A stretch of 64,000 bases of DNA from Pseudoalteromonas marina (lineage in GTDB: Bacteria; Pseudomonadota; Gammaproteobacteria; Enterobacterales; Alteromonadaceae), in contig NZ_AHCB03000012.1 in NCBI RefSeq assembly GCF_000238335.3, positions 372,001 through 436,000 on the forward strand, written 5' to 3'. Numbering within the stretch: position 1 is the first letter of the stretch; every line of letters begins with the position of its first letter. Position numbers and translations under genes: made by a program. This document shows, in pieces, positions 1 through 6,665 of the stretch. A model generated the notes under the pieces. That model searched no databases and had not been told where the DNA came from. It worked only from the letters and a program-made list of their open reading frames with translations.

Positions 1-969
1 CAGCGTAACAACAGCACCATTATCATTACTTAGCAATACTTTACTTTGTCCAAGTTGATTAACGCGTAACATAATGTTTTTCATCCCTATACCTTTTCCG
101 TAGCCACATTTTAATACATCGTCAGTAAAGCCTTTTCCGTTGTCGCTTATCACAATTTTTACCCCGTTAGACATTTCACTCAGGGTAATATTAAGTGTAA
201 GTGAGGTTTGTTTAGCATTGTGCTTAATTGCATTTTCAATAATAGGTTGAATAAGTAGCGGTGGTAGCGTTTTGTTTTTAAGGGTATTAGGAATGTGGTA
301 ATTAACCTTAAGCTTATCGCCAAAGCGTGCTTTTTCAATATTTAGGTACTTTTCTATTATGGTAAGCTCTTGCTGTAAAGGTATTTGCTGCTGCTCTGCG
401 GTATCAAGCGAGTACCTTAAAATATCAGCGAGTTCATGCAGTACTTCATCTGCTAAATCGGGTTTTGTGTGTATGTAAGCGGAAATTGTATTTAAGCTAT
501 TAAACATAAAATGAGGGTTTAGCTGGTATCGCAATGTAGCAAGTTGGGCTTGTTTAAGCGCATGTTTTTCGGCTGTTACGCGTTTTTTGCTTTCAATAAA
601 AATACTGGTGAGGTAAATACATGAGCCCCAAAGTAAGCCGTTAAATACAACAAATATCCCCATTGATTTATGCCCATCAAAAAGCAGTGTCAGTAATACA
701 TCGGTAAGCACATTACCGAGGGCCATAAATACAACGGCAATTAACCATTCAAGTGCTGTTTTATTAATGTGCTTATTGCGCAGGTAAAAAATAACGGCTG
801 CCGCACTCCATACTGGAACCCAATAAAAAGTAATAAACCACACGGTTGCAGCGAGTGCACTGCCGCCTGTTAAGGGCGCAGAGTTAGCAATTATCAGCCC
901 AAGGGCGTAAGCAATATCAACAATAAGTAGAATAAAAAAGCTGTATTTGTAAAAAGGATGTTTGAGCAT
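1..969 (-). CDS. LytS-type membrane sensor histidine kinase (3' end outside window)
   Basis: I read this gene directly from the reverse strand: 323 in-frame codons from an ATG at 969 to the window edge with no stop. The N-terminal third has about four hydrophobic membrane segments. Then comes the signature of the His_kinase family (PF06580, LytS/YehU type), with the phospho-acceptor His in a PHFMFNSLN motif. An HATPase region follows with an IENAIKHN N-box and a DNGKGF G1-box. Such kinases usually pair with a LytTR-domain response regulator, which would be expected just beyond the left edge. The signal it senses is unknown. The family is well supported; the C-terminus cannot be seen. Confidence 0.85.
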   Translation of the reverse strand, partial: MLKHPFYKYSFFILLIVDIAYALGLIIANSAPLTGGSALAATVWFITFYWVPVWSAAAVIFYLRNKHINKTALEWLIAVVFMALGNVLTDVLLTLLFDGHKSMGIFVVFNGLLWGSCIYLTSIFIESKKRVTAEKHALKQAQLATLRYQLNPHFMFNSLNTISAYIHTKPDLADEVLHELADILRYSLDTAEQQQIPLQQELTIIEKYLNIEKARFGDKLKVNYHIPNTLKNKTLPPLLIQPIIENAIKHNAKQTSLTLNITLSEMSNGVKIVISDNGKGFTDDVLKCGYGKGIGMKNIMLRVNQLGQSKVLLSNDNGAVVTL

Positions 970-1003
970 AATAGGTGCTTCTTTTTGTAAGTGATTAAAC
1001 CAT

Positions 1004-1046
1004 AACAAAAAACAGTCAAAACCCAAAGATTTTGTGTTTTGACTGT
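1004..1046 (-). terminator. Rho-independent terminator of the amidohydrolase gene
   Basis: Two 12-base arms at 1011-1022 and 1035-1046 are perfectly complementary. On the minus strand the stem is followed by a T-rich tract. It sits just after the amidohydrolase stop codon and before the kinase gene, so it separates the two transcripts. Confidence 0.75.
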
Positions 1047-1053
1047 TACTTAT

Positions 1054-2907
1054 TTAAAAGTAAGTTAGCTCTTTGATTTGTAATGTGTTTTTTAACGGCT
1101 CGTTGCTTGCGCCTGGCATTTTACGCCACATTAAGTTAACCCCTGTTAATTCTGTTGCCGACCACGTAACGGGGCTACCAAACCCAAACTGTTTAAATGT
1201 AGTGAAAGGTATATCAAGCGTGGTCCACTCATCGCGTGGTTTTAAAAGTACACTAAAGTGATCCCAATCTTTTACATCACTATGATAAACAGACATAGCA
1301 AAAGGTGTAGTTGAGCCTTTATAGGTTAAGCGAATACCTTTAAATGTTGAGGCATCAGCCGGTGACGAAAACTTAATTTCAGCGCCCGCCCATGCACCAA
1401 AGCTGGTAGGCTTTGTAATGGTTGTATCAATAGTTAAGCTGTTTTTATGCGTGGTAAGCGTTGCAACAGACTGCCCACCCATTACCGAATCGCTCATAGC
1501 TTGCCATGGTGTATCACCGGTAAAATCATCAATACTATGCTGTGCTTGGCTGCTTTTAACTTCTTCATTACAGGTAGGGCCTTGTGGTGTAATGGCCTTG
1601 TTTTGAGCAATAAGCGCTGAGCGGTCTACTTTTAAACCTGTTTTATACACCTGTGAGATAGTATGAATATGATTTATATCACTAAGTGGGTTTTGTTTAA
1701 GCAGTACAAAACTTGCCTCAAAACCTTTAGCAAGTTTGCCAATGCTCCCGGCTTTATTAATCGCTTTTGCGCCGTTAACCGTTGCTGCGTTAATTATTTC
1801 ACCATTAGTTAGGCCTGCTTTTTTAAGTGCATCTAACTCGTTGTGTAACCCTGTACCGTGCAGCGTGTAAGGGTTTCCGGCATCAGAGCCTGTGCCAATA
1901 GTAATATTAGCTTTATGTAGCTTTTGTATATTTGCATAAGCGGTTTTACGCTCATCCCACGCGTGCTCTTTCCATTTTGAAGGTGCAGGCACCTTTTCAA
2001 ACAAACACCCTTGAAGCTTTTCAGGAATGGTTTTTAGTAACTCGCTTTGTGAGCTAATAGTATGGTTATGCTTTTCATCGCTATGATTGTGGTACACCGC
2101 AAGGGTAGGAATGTAAGTTACATTATGCTGTTTCATTAGCGTAATAAACTCATCGTCAATCGCTTCGCTATTAATGCCGTGCGCTAAAGCCGTTGCACCG
2201 GCCTTAATTGCGCGTTTACCATCATTTAGTGTAGAAACATGCACAAAATACGGTAAATTAGCGGCTTTAGAGCGCTTACCTAGCTCCGCCAGTTGGCTAT
2301 CAGTTAACGATTTACCTACACCGCCAAAGGTTTCAATAACCGCTTTAGTTACATGTGGATTAGTGCTTATATGTTTTTGCCACAGCGCTGCTATGTCTTC
2401 ATCTTTTGCAATTTCGTATGCTTGGCCACCAAACTGCGTGCCATGCCCGCCAGGTTTGGTAAACAATGTACCTGCATAAAAAAGGTTAGGGGTTAGTTGG
2501 GCTGCTTTTAATTGCGCAGCTTCGTTTAGGGTTTGTTCGAACGAAAACAAATCAACAATGTTAGTTACGCCTAAATACAAATTAGAATTAAAGTGCGACT
2601 TAACCGGCAAATACTGAAACTCAGTAAAGTTACTGCCCGATGAGCCTAAATGTACATGTAAATCAATTAAACCGGGTATTGCATACTGGTTGTTGGCGTT
2701 AATTGTTTTATCTGCGTTTTGTAGTGGGTCAGTCGCTTTAGTAATGCTTACAATTTTGCCCTCATCAATATACAGCGAACTTGGCGCAGAAAAGCTTTGC
2801 GAACTACTTTGGTACAAACGAATGTTATCGACCCGCAGGTCAATGGCGTGAGCACTAAAGTGGCTTGCTAAACTCAGTGCTATAACTGTTTTTGTAATAA
2901 TGTTCAT
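1054..2907 (-). CDS. Exported amidohydrolase fused to a CIA30 domain
   Basis: A metal-dependent amidohydrolase of the imidazolonepropionase/Xaa-Pro-dipeptidase type with a second domain. I prefer the ATG at 2907 (617 aa) over an upstream TTG, because AAGGA lies 7 bases before it and a signal peptide (ending near SAHA) then starts at residue 1. The HxH metal motif of the first beta strand is at H84/H86 (LIDLHVHL), and a GTGSDAG segment carries the late metal Asp. From about residue 458 to the end the protein resembles CIA30/NADH-ubiquinone intermediate-associated domains (SDSVMGGQS, VNLMWRK). Where relatives have the carboxylated Lys (VIKI) this protein reads VIET, so Glu may bridge the metals. 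The substrate is unknown; the location is probably periplasm or envelope. Confidence 0.85.
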   Translation of the reverse strand: MNIITKTVIALSLASHFSAHAIDLRVDNIRLYQSSSQSFSAPSSLYIDEGKIVSITKATDPLQNADKTINANNQYAIPGLIDLHVHLGSSGSNFTEFQYLPVKSHFNSNLYLGVTNIVDLFSFEQTLNEAAQLKAAQLTPNLFYAGTLFTKPGGHGTQFGGQAYEIAKDEDIAALWQKHISTNPHVTKAVIETFGGVGKSLTDSQLAELGKRSKAANLPYFVHVSTLNDGKRAIKAGATALAHGINSEAIDDEFITLMKQHNVTYIPTLAVYHNHSDEKHNHTISSQSELLKTIPEKLQGCLFEKVPAPSKWKEHAWDERKTAYANIQKLHKANITIGTGSDAGNPYTLHGTGLHNELDALKKAGLTNGEIINAATVNGAKAINKAGSIGKLAKGFEASFVLLKQNPLSDINHIHTISQVYKTGLKVDRSALIAQNKAITPQGPTCNEEVKSSQAQHSIDDFTGDTPWQAMSDSVMGGQSVATLTTHKNSLTIDTTITKPTSFGAWAGAEIKFSSPADASTFKGIRLTYKGSTTPFAMSVYHSDVKDWDHFSVLLKPRDEWTTLDIPFTTFKQFGFGSPVTWSATELTGVNLMWRKMPGASNEPLKNTLQIKELTYF

Positions 2908-3067
2908 GACTGTATTCCTTATCAAAAAAATAGGTGTTTGGCGTTTTGTTGATAAGAAAGTTAGCGACTTTTATAACCTGCTTCATTAATGTTTATCTGA
3001 ATCGACATTATTGGCAGTTGAACCGACACAAAAGTAAATAAGCGTTGTGGTAGGGCGGTTCAGGTTC

Positions 3068-3274
3068 ACTAAATTAAGTGCTTTGAATGAGCGATAGGTT
3101 CTATTGACGGGGAGCCTATTTTAAGGCAAAGCTTTAAAATTTGATCATGTTTGAATGGTTATTAAGGGCAGTGGTGAGCGAGAAATAGTTAGTCAAAAGT
3201 CTTAATGTCTGAAGTCAAGATTTGACCCTCGGCTTCTCTTAATGTCTGAAGTCAAGATTTGACCCTCGGCTTCT
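3068..3274 (+). repeat. Dispersed repeat, long copy A, with a 37-bp tandem duplication at its end
   Basis: This stretch matches 4921-5103 over about 170 bases with a few substitutions. At its right end the unit 3201-3237 is repeated exactly at 3238-3274; it contains the motif GAAGTCAAGATTTGACCC. Related pieces are at 4849-4914 and, inverted, at 8187-8220. It lies in the 500-base gap upstream of the amidohydrolase gene, just before the first integron half-site. No ORF is convincing here. It may be a REP/MITE-type non-autonomous element. Confidence 0.85.
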
Positions 3275-3410
3275 CTAGACTTCTCGACTTTCCAAATTGT
3301 CATCTTATATTTGATGTAAAATAGTGATAACTGATTGAACCGAAATAGGAACTCGGCTATGGTTGGTTCATTAATAAAAACAAATAAAAAACGAGTTAAT
3401 CTACAGGCTC

Positions 3411-3419
3411 GTTAGGTGC
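3411..3419 (+). other. attC right-core half-site opening the cassette array
   Basis: GTTAGGTGC, identical to the right core of the complete attC at 3839-3938, lies 3 bases before the ATG of the first cassette gene. No matching left core (GCACCTAAC) is visible upstream within 300 bases. The rest of this site has therefore been lost, or it is the junction with the former integration point. Confidence 0.6.
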
Positions 3420-3421
3420 TA

Positions 3422-3856
3422 ATGAAGATTGTATTACTAACTTTTTTTCTGCTTTTTTCATTTAAAGTATCTGCTGTAGAACATTGTGCAGCAGTCCCTG
3501 AGGGCAAGCAAAGGCGAGATGGTGTTTGCTCATATCAAGATGCTGCATTTAAAGCTCGTCAGGTTTTTAGCTACGTATTATCTTTAAAAAAATACTGTGA
3601 TACCGCTATCCAAGAAGAAATAAATGAGTGGTACTTAAGTAACAAACAACTCATTGATAAAGCAGTTATCATCGGTAAGCAACCATTAAATGAAATAGTA
3701 AAAAATACAGACATAGCATTGTGGCAATCTGAGAGCAGCGACAGAGTTAAAGAGTCTTGTACATATGTTAAACGGAAAATACAATATCCATCACCTTCAC
3801 TATTTGGTGGTCGAGTAGGTGAGTACTTGAATTCTTACGCACCTAACAAACAATGA
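3422..3856 (+). CDS. Small exported protein of unknown function (integron cassette 1)
   Basis: 144 aa from the ATG at 3422; an in-frame GTG two codons earlier lies inside the attC core and is less likely. The N-terminus MKIVLLTFFLLFSFKVSA is a clear signal peptide, so the mature protein should be periplasmic or secreted. The mature part has several cysteines (near residues 22, 36, 58 and 115), which may form disulfides. I recognise no family. The gene starts 3 bases after an attC core, and its last codons run through the left core of the next attC, the usual cassette layout. No Shine-Dalgarno sequence is evident, also typical of cassettes that rely on upstream transcription. Confidence 0.7.
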   Translation: MKIVLLTFFLLFSFKVSAVEHCAAVPEGKQRRDGVCSYQDAAFKARQVFSYVLSLKKYCDTAIQEEINEWYLSNKQLIDKAVIIGKQPLNEIVKNTDIALWQSESSDRVKESCTYVKRKIQYPSPSLFGGRVGEYLNSYAPNKQ

Positions 3857-3938
3857 AACAGGGATTAAAAACTGCGGGTTCTTCGCTTCGCTCAATTTTA
3901 GCCCGCAATTTTTAACCCGTTAATCGGAAGTTAGGTGC
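3839..3938 (+). other. attC recombination site 1 (complete)
   Basis: About 100 bases bounded by GCACCTAAC (3839-3847) and its exact complement GTTAGGTGC (3930-3938). Inside is an imperfect hairpin (GGATTAAAAACTGCGGG against CCCGCAATTTTTAACCC) with a short loop. This is the folded-strand architecture recognised by integron integrases. Confidence 0.85.
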
Positions 3939-3944
3939 TTAATA

Positions 3945-4373
3945 GTGGATTTTAAGAAAATAATTTTATTAGCACTTTTTTGGCCCATAACGTCAGAGGC
4001 GATTGAAATTGTTTTTCGAGAGTCTCATTTTTTGAGTCAGTATCGTCACGAGATATACATAAAAGATGATCAATATGTTTATATTGACGACCATTTTGAA
4101 CTTGATAACGAATCCAAATGGATACCTAGTGCACCTTCACTCAAGGTTCTAGCGTTAGACTTCGAAACTCAGCAAAACATAGTTAAGCGGCTAATAGAAT
4201 TAGGGGTCGGAGAATGGAAGCCCGAGTATCCAGAAAGTGATATTCCACTTATTTGCGATGGTTTGTCTTTTGTTCTTTATATTAAATCAGAAAAATTAAA
4301 TACTTACTCTTCAGGTGGATGCAGGTTTCCGCCAAATTACGAAAGTGTTAGAAATGCATTGGAAGATTTATGA
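3945..4373 (+). CDS. Small probably exported protein of unknown function (integron cassette 2)
   Basis: 142 aa starting at GTG, only 6 bases after an attC right core and ending just before the next attC. The first 19 residues (MDFKKIILLALF then ITSEA) look like a signal peptide. The mature region is rich in acidic and aromatic residues, with two cysteines (CDG and GGC segments) that could pair. No family recognised. A GTG start and absent ribosome-binding site suggest weak or coupled translation. Base composition resembles the other cassette genes and is more AT-rich than the flanking core genes. Confidence 0.65.
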   Translation: MDFKKIILLALFWPITSEAIEIVFRESHFLSQYRHEIYIKDDQYVYIDDHFELDNESKWIPSAPSLKVLALDFETQQNIVKRLIELGVGEWKPEYPESDIPLICDGLSFVLYIKSEKLNTYSSGGCRFPPNYESVRNALEDL

Positions 4374-4375
4374 GC

Positions 4376-4475
4376 GCACCTAACCAAGCGCTTAAGTCGT
4401 TCACTGGGACAGTAACATTGCTCGGCTTCGCGATTTTCTCGCAAAGTTACTGCTCCTTAGCTCAAAGTTAGTATT
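4376..4475 (+). other. attC recombination site 2 (complete, right core diverged)
   Basis: The left core GCACCTAAC at 4376-4384 and right core GTTAGT at 4467-4472 flank an imperfect inverted repeat (CAGTAACATTGC against GCAAAGTTACTG). Total length is about 100 bases, as in attC site 1. The right core has drifted from perfect complementarity to the left. Confidence 0.75.
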
Positions 4476-4487
4476 ACAAGGAATGTT

Positions 4488-4784
4488 ATGAGTAATTGTC
4501 CAAACTGTCGAAATAAAGTTAATCCTTTTGACTTATCACTTTCGGCATTTCCATTGTATTTCAGATGCCCGAATTGCAAGATTCGTTTAAGGGTAATAAA
4601 TTCAAAATTATTTTGGGTTACGTTTTGTTTATATATACTGATTGTAATACCAATGATCACCTATATACCTATTATTCAAGAATATAATTTAGGCATTATT
4701 CTTACTGTGTGCGGTTCGTTAGTTATCTATCAAAAAATATCATCTTATATGCTGCGTAAAGAAAACCTAGCCCTATATGAGTAA
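4488..4784 (+). CDS. Small zinc-ribbon membrane protein (integron cassette 3)
   Basis: 98 aa. A CPNC pair at C4/C7 and a second CPNC at C27/C30 form a CxxC-19-CxxC zinc ribbon, like the short 'cxxc_20_cxxc' proteins. Two hydrophobic segments follow (about residues 40-58 and 64-80), so it should be an inner-membrane protein with a cytoplasmic zinc knuckle. Function unknown. It starts 13 bases after attC 2 with AAGGAATG upstream of the ATG. No attC follows; instead repeat sequence begins about 65 bases after the stop, suggesting its 3' attC was disrupted. Confidence 0.65.
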   Translation: MSNCPNCRNKVNPFDLSLSAFPLYFRCPNCKIRLRVINSKLFWVTFCLYILIVIPMITYIPIIQEYNLGIILTVCGSLVIYQKISSYMLRKENLALYE

Positions 4785-4848
4785 TGTAATGCTTACAAGA
4801 GTCTAAGGTTACAAGAGTTGGCTCATGGCATTTTTGCGAAGTTCAGCT

Positions 4849-4914
4849 GTGAGCAAGTAATAGTTAGTCAAAAACCTTAATATTTGAAGTCAAGATTTGA
4901 CCCTCGGCTTTCTC
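4849..4914 (+). repeat. Dispersed repeat, short copy B
   Basis: About 65 bases matching the right part of copies A and C (GTGAGC, then AGTTAGTCAAAA, then AAGTCAAGATTTGACCCTCG). It lies immediately left of long copy C, so two elements or a duplication sit side by side here. Confidence 0.75.
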
Positions 4915-4920
4915 AAGCTA

Positions 4921-5103
4921 ACTAAATTAAGTATTTTGAATGAGTGATAGGTTACATAGACGTGTGTGCCTAGTTTAAAGCAAAGCTTTAAACTTTGATC
5001 ATGTTTGAATGGTTATTAAGGGCAGTAATGAGCGAGAAATAGTTAGTCAAAAATCTTAATGTCTGAAGTCAAGATTTGACCCTCGACTTTGACCCTCGAC
5101 TTT
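4921..5103 (+). repeat. Dispersed repeat, long copy C
   Basis: Matches 3068-3237 over about 170 bases. Shared stretches include CAAAGCTTTAAA, TTTGATCATGTTTGAATGG and AAGTCAAGATTTGACCCTCG. A 13-base piece at its right end is duplicated in tandem. It occupies the place where the attC of cassette 3 is expected. Confidence 0.85.
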
Positions 5104-5307
5104 CCATCACCTCATTTTTACAGCTACCACCGGTAAAAAATCTACCTTTTTAATAGCCTTACACAAACAATTGTATTTAAAGTAGTTGCTTATATTACCG
5201 TTGCCATTTTTTAGAGGTGGTAAAATGGTTTAAAAAAGCTTTTGGTTTTCATTTTAAATTACTGCATTTACTAAAGCGATGGCGTTTTTCCTCCTAAGTC
5301 AGAAAGT

Positions 5308-5463
5308 GAGGACACTCTCCCCTTTTCTGCCTGTTGTTAAAAGTGTTATGGTCAACCCCATCCGACTTAAAGTTAATACTCGCAATGTGTTACAGGATTT
5401 GTTATTAGTATTAAAAATAAATAAGAGGACATACATTGCTCATAAAAAGAGGAAAGTGTCCTC
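5308..5463 (+). repeat. Short element bounded by inverted repeats (possible MITE or IS remnant)
   Basis: GAGGACAC at 5308-5315 is inverted at 5456-5463 (GTGTCCTC), and the flanking bases are also partly complementary. The right end GAGGAAAGTGTCCTC can additionally fold on itself. The enclosed 155 bases have no convincing gene; a 67-codon open frame over it lacks a ribosome-binding site and family resemblance. It abuts an orphan attC half-site at 5474, so insertion or rearrangement probably destroyed the rest of that site. Confidence 0.45.
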
Positions 5464-5473
5464 TGATAAAGTT

Positions 5474-5480
5474 GTTAGGT
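5474..5480 (+). other. Orphan attC right core before cassette 4
   Basis: GTTAGGT lies 7 bases before the next cassette gene. The matching left core and hairpin are missing; the inverted-repeat element and repeat copies occupy the upstream region. Confidence 0.55.
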
Positions 5481-5487
5481 AGCAAGG

Positions 5488-5907
5488 ATGATTGTCAGAC
5501 ACATTATTGAAGACGTTGAATTAGTCTTCGAATCACTTCCAGAATCACAAGAGTTTGATTTAGCTTTTGCGTGCTACGCTGAAGACGGGTCGGGAAATAT
5601 AGAATTTCGCACAATTGAAGCATTTCATTGGGACGATGATGAAGAGTTTTACTTAGTTCCTAGTGGTTGCGCTCAGCATTACTCTTTAGATCCAATACAA
5701 TATAAAGCTAAGCAGTTTTTAGATGAACTAAAGAACAAAATTCACGACGAAATTGAAGAATATTGTGCATATGCGAGAGCGCGTATAAAAATTGCGAAAG
5801 ATGGTTCTGTTGTTTCACTTAATTCGCCTTTGTGGGGAACTGGCTATCACGAGCAAGAGCAGCTTTTGTATTTTTATCATGGGAAGCAACCAAGTGACGC
5901 TACCTAA
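5488..5907 (+). CDS. Acidic cytoplasmic protein of unknown function (integron cassette 4)
   Basis: 139 aa, no signal peptide or membrane segment, strongly acidic (runs such as WDDDEEF and HDEIEEY). The start ATG lies 7 bases after an attC core, with AAGGATG overlapping it. The stop codon TAA is embedded in the left core of the next attC. This tight packing is typical of integron cassettes. I recognise no family. Its acidic, compact, soluble character would suit an antitoxin, immunity or anti-restriction role, but nothing in the sequence proves that. Confidence 0.65.
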   Translation: MIVRHIIEDVELVFESLPESQEFDLAFACYAEDGSGNIEFRTIEAFHWDDDEEFYLVPSGCAQHYSLDPIQYKAKQFLDELKNKIHDEIEEYCAYARARIKIAKDGSVVSLNSPLWGTGYHEQEQLLYFYHGKQPSDAT

Positions 5908-6020
5908 CAAGCGCCTGAATTCGCTCGTGAACTCGCTCGGACAATTAACAACGGGTTATTGTCGCTGGCGCTCAATAATTTTAACCCATTGTCAATTTGC
6001 CGCTTAGGCGGGCGTTAGAG
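5900..6020 (+). other. attC recombination site 4 (complete, longest)
   Basis: The left core CTACCTAAC (5900-5908) continues as AAGCGCCTGAATTCGCTCG, which resembles Vibrio-type repeats. The right core GTTAGAG is at 6014-6020, preceded by CGCTTAGGCGGGC. The inner arms include GGGTTATTGTCGCTGGCGCTCA and TTTTAACCC. About 120 bases. It contains the stop codon of cassette 4. Confidence 0.85.
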
Positions 6021-6036
6021 TTTTTGGAATATATCG

Positions 6037-6552
6037 ATGGGCATGACTAGCGGAATCAACATAAGTGAACTCAATGATTTCTTTGACCATATATTTGAAT
6101 ATGATGTTTTAGTTTATGAAGCTTATTCTGACTTTGATTCTGAGCTAAGGCTATTTTCTTCTCTAAATGAGTTAAAAGATTACGTTTCCTATAAAGTTAA
6201 CAAAAACAACGAATTAAACAAAGATATTAATTTGTCATTACATTATGTAGATACTTGCGGACAAGTGTTTACTGAAAAACACGAACTTAACCCTGATAAG
6301 TGTAGTGGTGCCAAATACAGATATACAAGTGATGGCTGGGGAGTTATTAACTTCAACGTATTTATTGAAGGTGCCCATTTTGGTTTATTTAGCTTACATT
6401 CTCGTAATGAAAAAGAAGCTAAAGAATTGGAAGATACATTGCCTGAATTTGGCAGGACTAATTCTTGGGATTGGAAGAAAGTAAGCTTTCATATAAAAAG
6501 GCTAACGCAGGTTTATACCAAGATACATAAAGATCTGGCAGTAAAACTCTAA
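6037..6552 (+). CDS. Soluble protein of unknown function (integron cassette 5)
   Basis: 171 aa with no signal peptide or membrane segment. It starts 16 bases after an attC right core, and its TAA stop is part of the next attC left core (CTCTAAC). The protein is rich in Asp, Glu, Lys and aromatic residues. A second methionine at residue 3 is an alternative start. No family recognised. A repeated 'acidic/aromatic, about 140-170 aa' profile is shared with the protein of cassette 4, without obvious sequence identity. Confidence 0.65.
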   Translation: MGMTSGINISELNDFFDHIFEYDVLVYEAYSDFDSELRLFSSLNELKDYVSYKVNKNNELNKDINLSLHYVDTCGQVFTEKHELNPDKCSGAKYRYTSDGWGVINFNVFIEGAHFGLFSLHSRNEKEAKELEDTLPEFGRTNSWDWKKVSFHIKRLTQVYTKIHKDLAVKL

Positions 6553-6647
6553 CAAAGCCGTCAAGAAACGACGCAAAAATCTTGGCTTGCGCTCATTCTT
6601 CGCTAATTATAGCCTAGCATTTTCCGCCTCTTACGGCGGCGTTATGA
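6547..6647 (+). other. attC recombination site 5 (complete)
   Basis: The left core CTCTAAC (6547-6553) is followed by AAAGCCGTCAAGAA and the right core GTTATGA (6641-6647) is preceded by TTACGGCGGC. The inner arms carry CTTGGCTTGCGCTCATTCTTCG-like sequence around the loop. About 100 bases, overlapping the stop of cassette 5. Confidence 0.75.
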
Positions 6648-6665
6648 CAGAAAGGATTCCGCCAA

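Noticed and set aside
3300..3400. A left attC core before the first cassette
   Set aside because: No GCACCTAAC-like partner is seen; only the right core at 3411 is supported.
5279..5482. A 67-codon plus-strand open frame
   Set aside because: It covers the inverted-repeat element and an attC half-site, has no ribosome-binding site and resembles no protein, so I treat it as non-coding.
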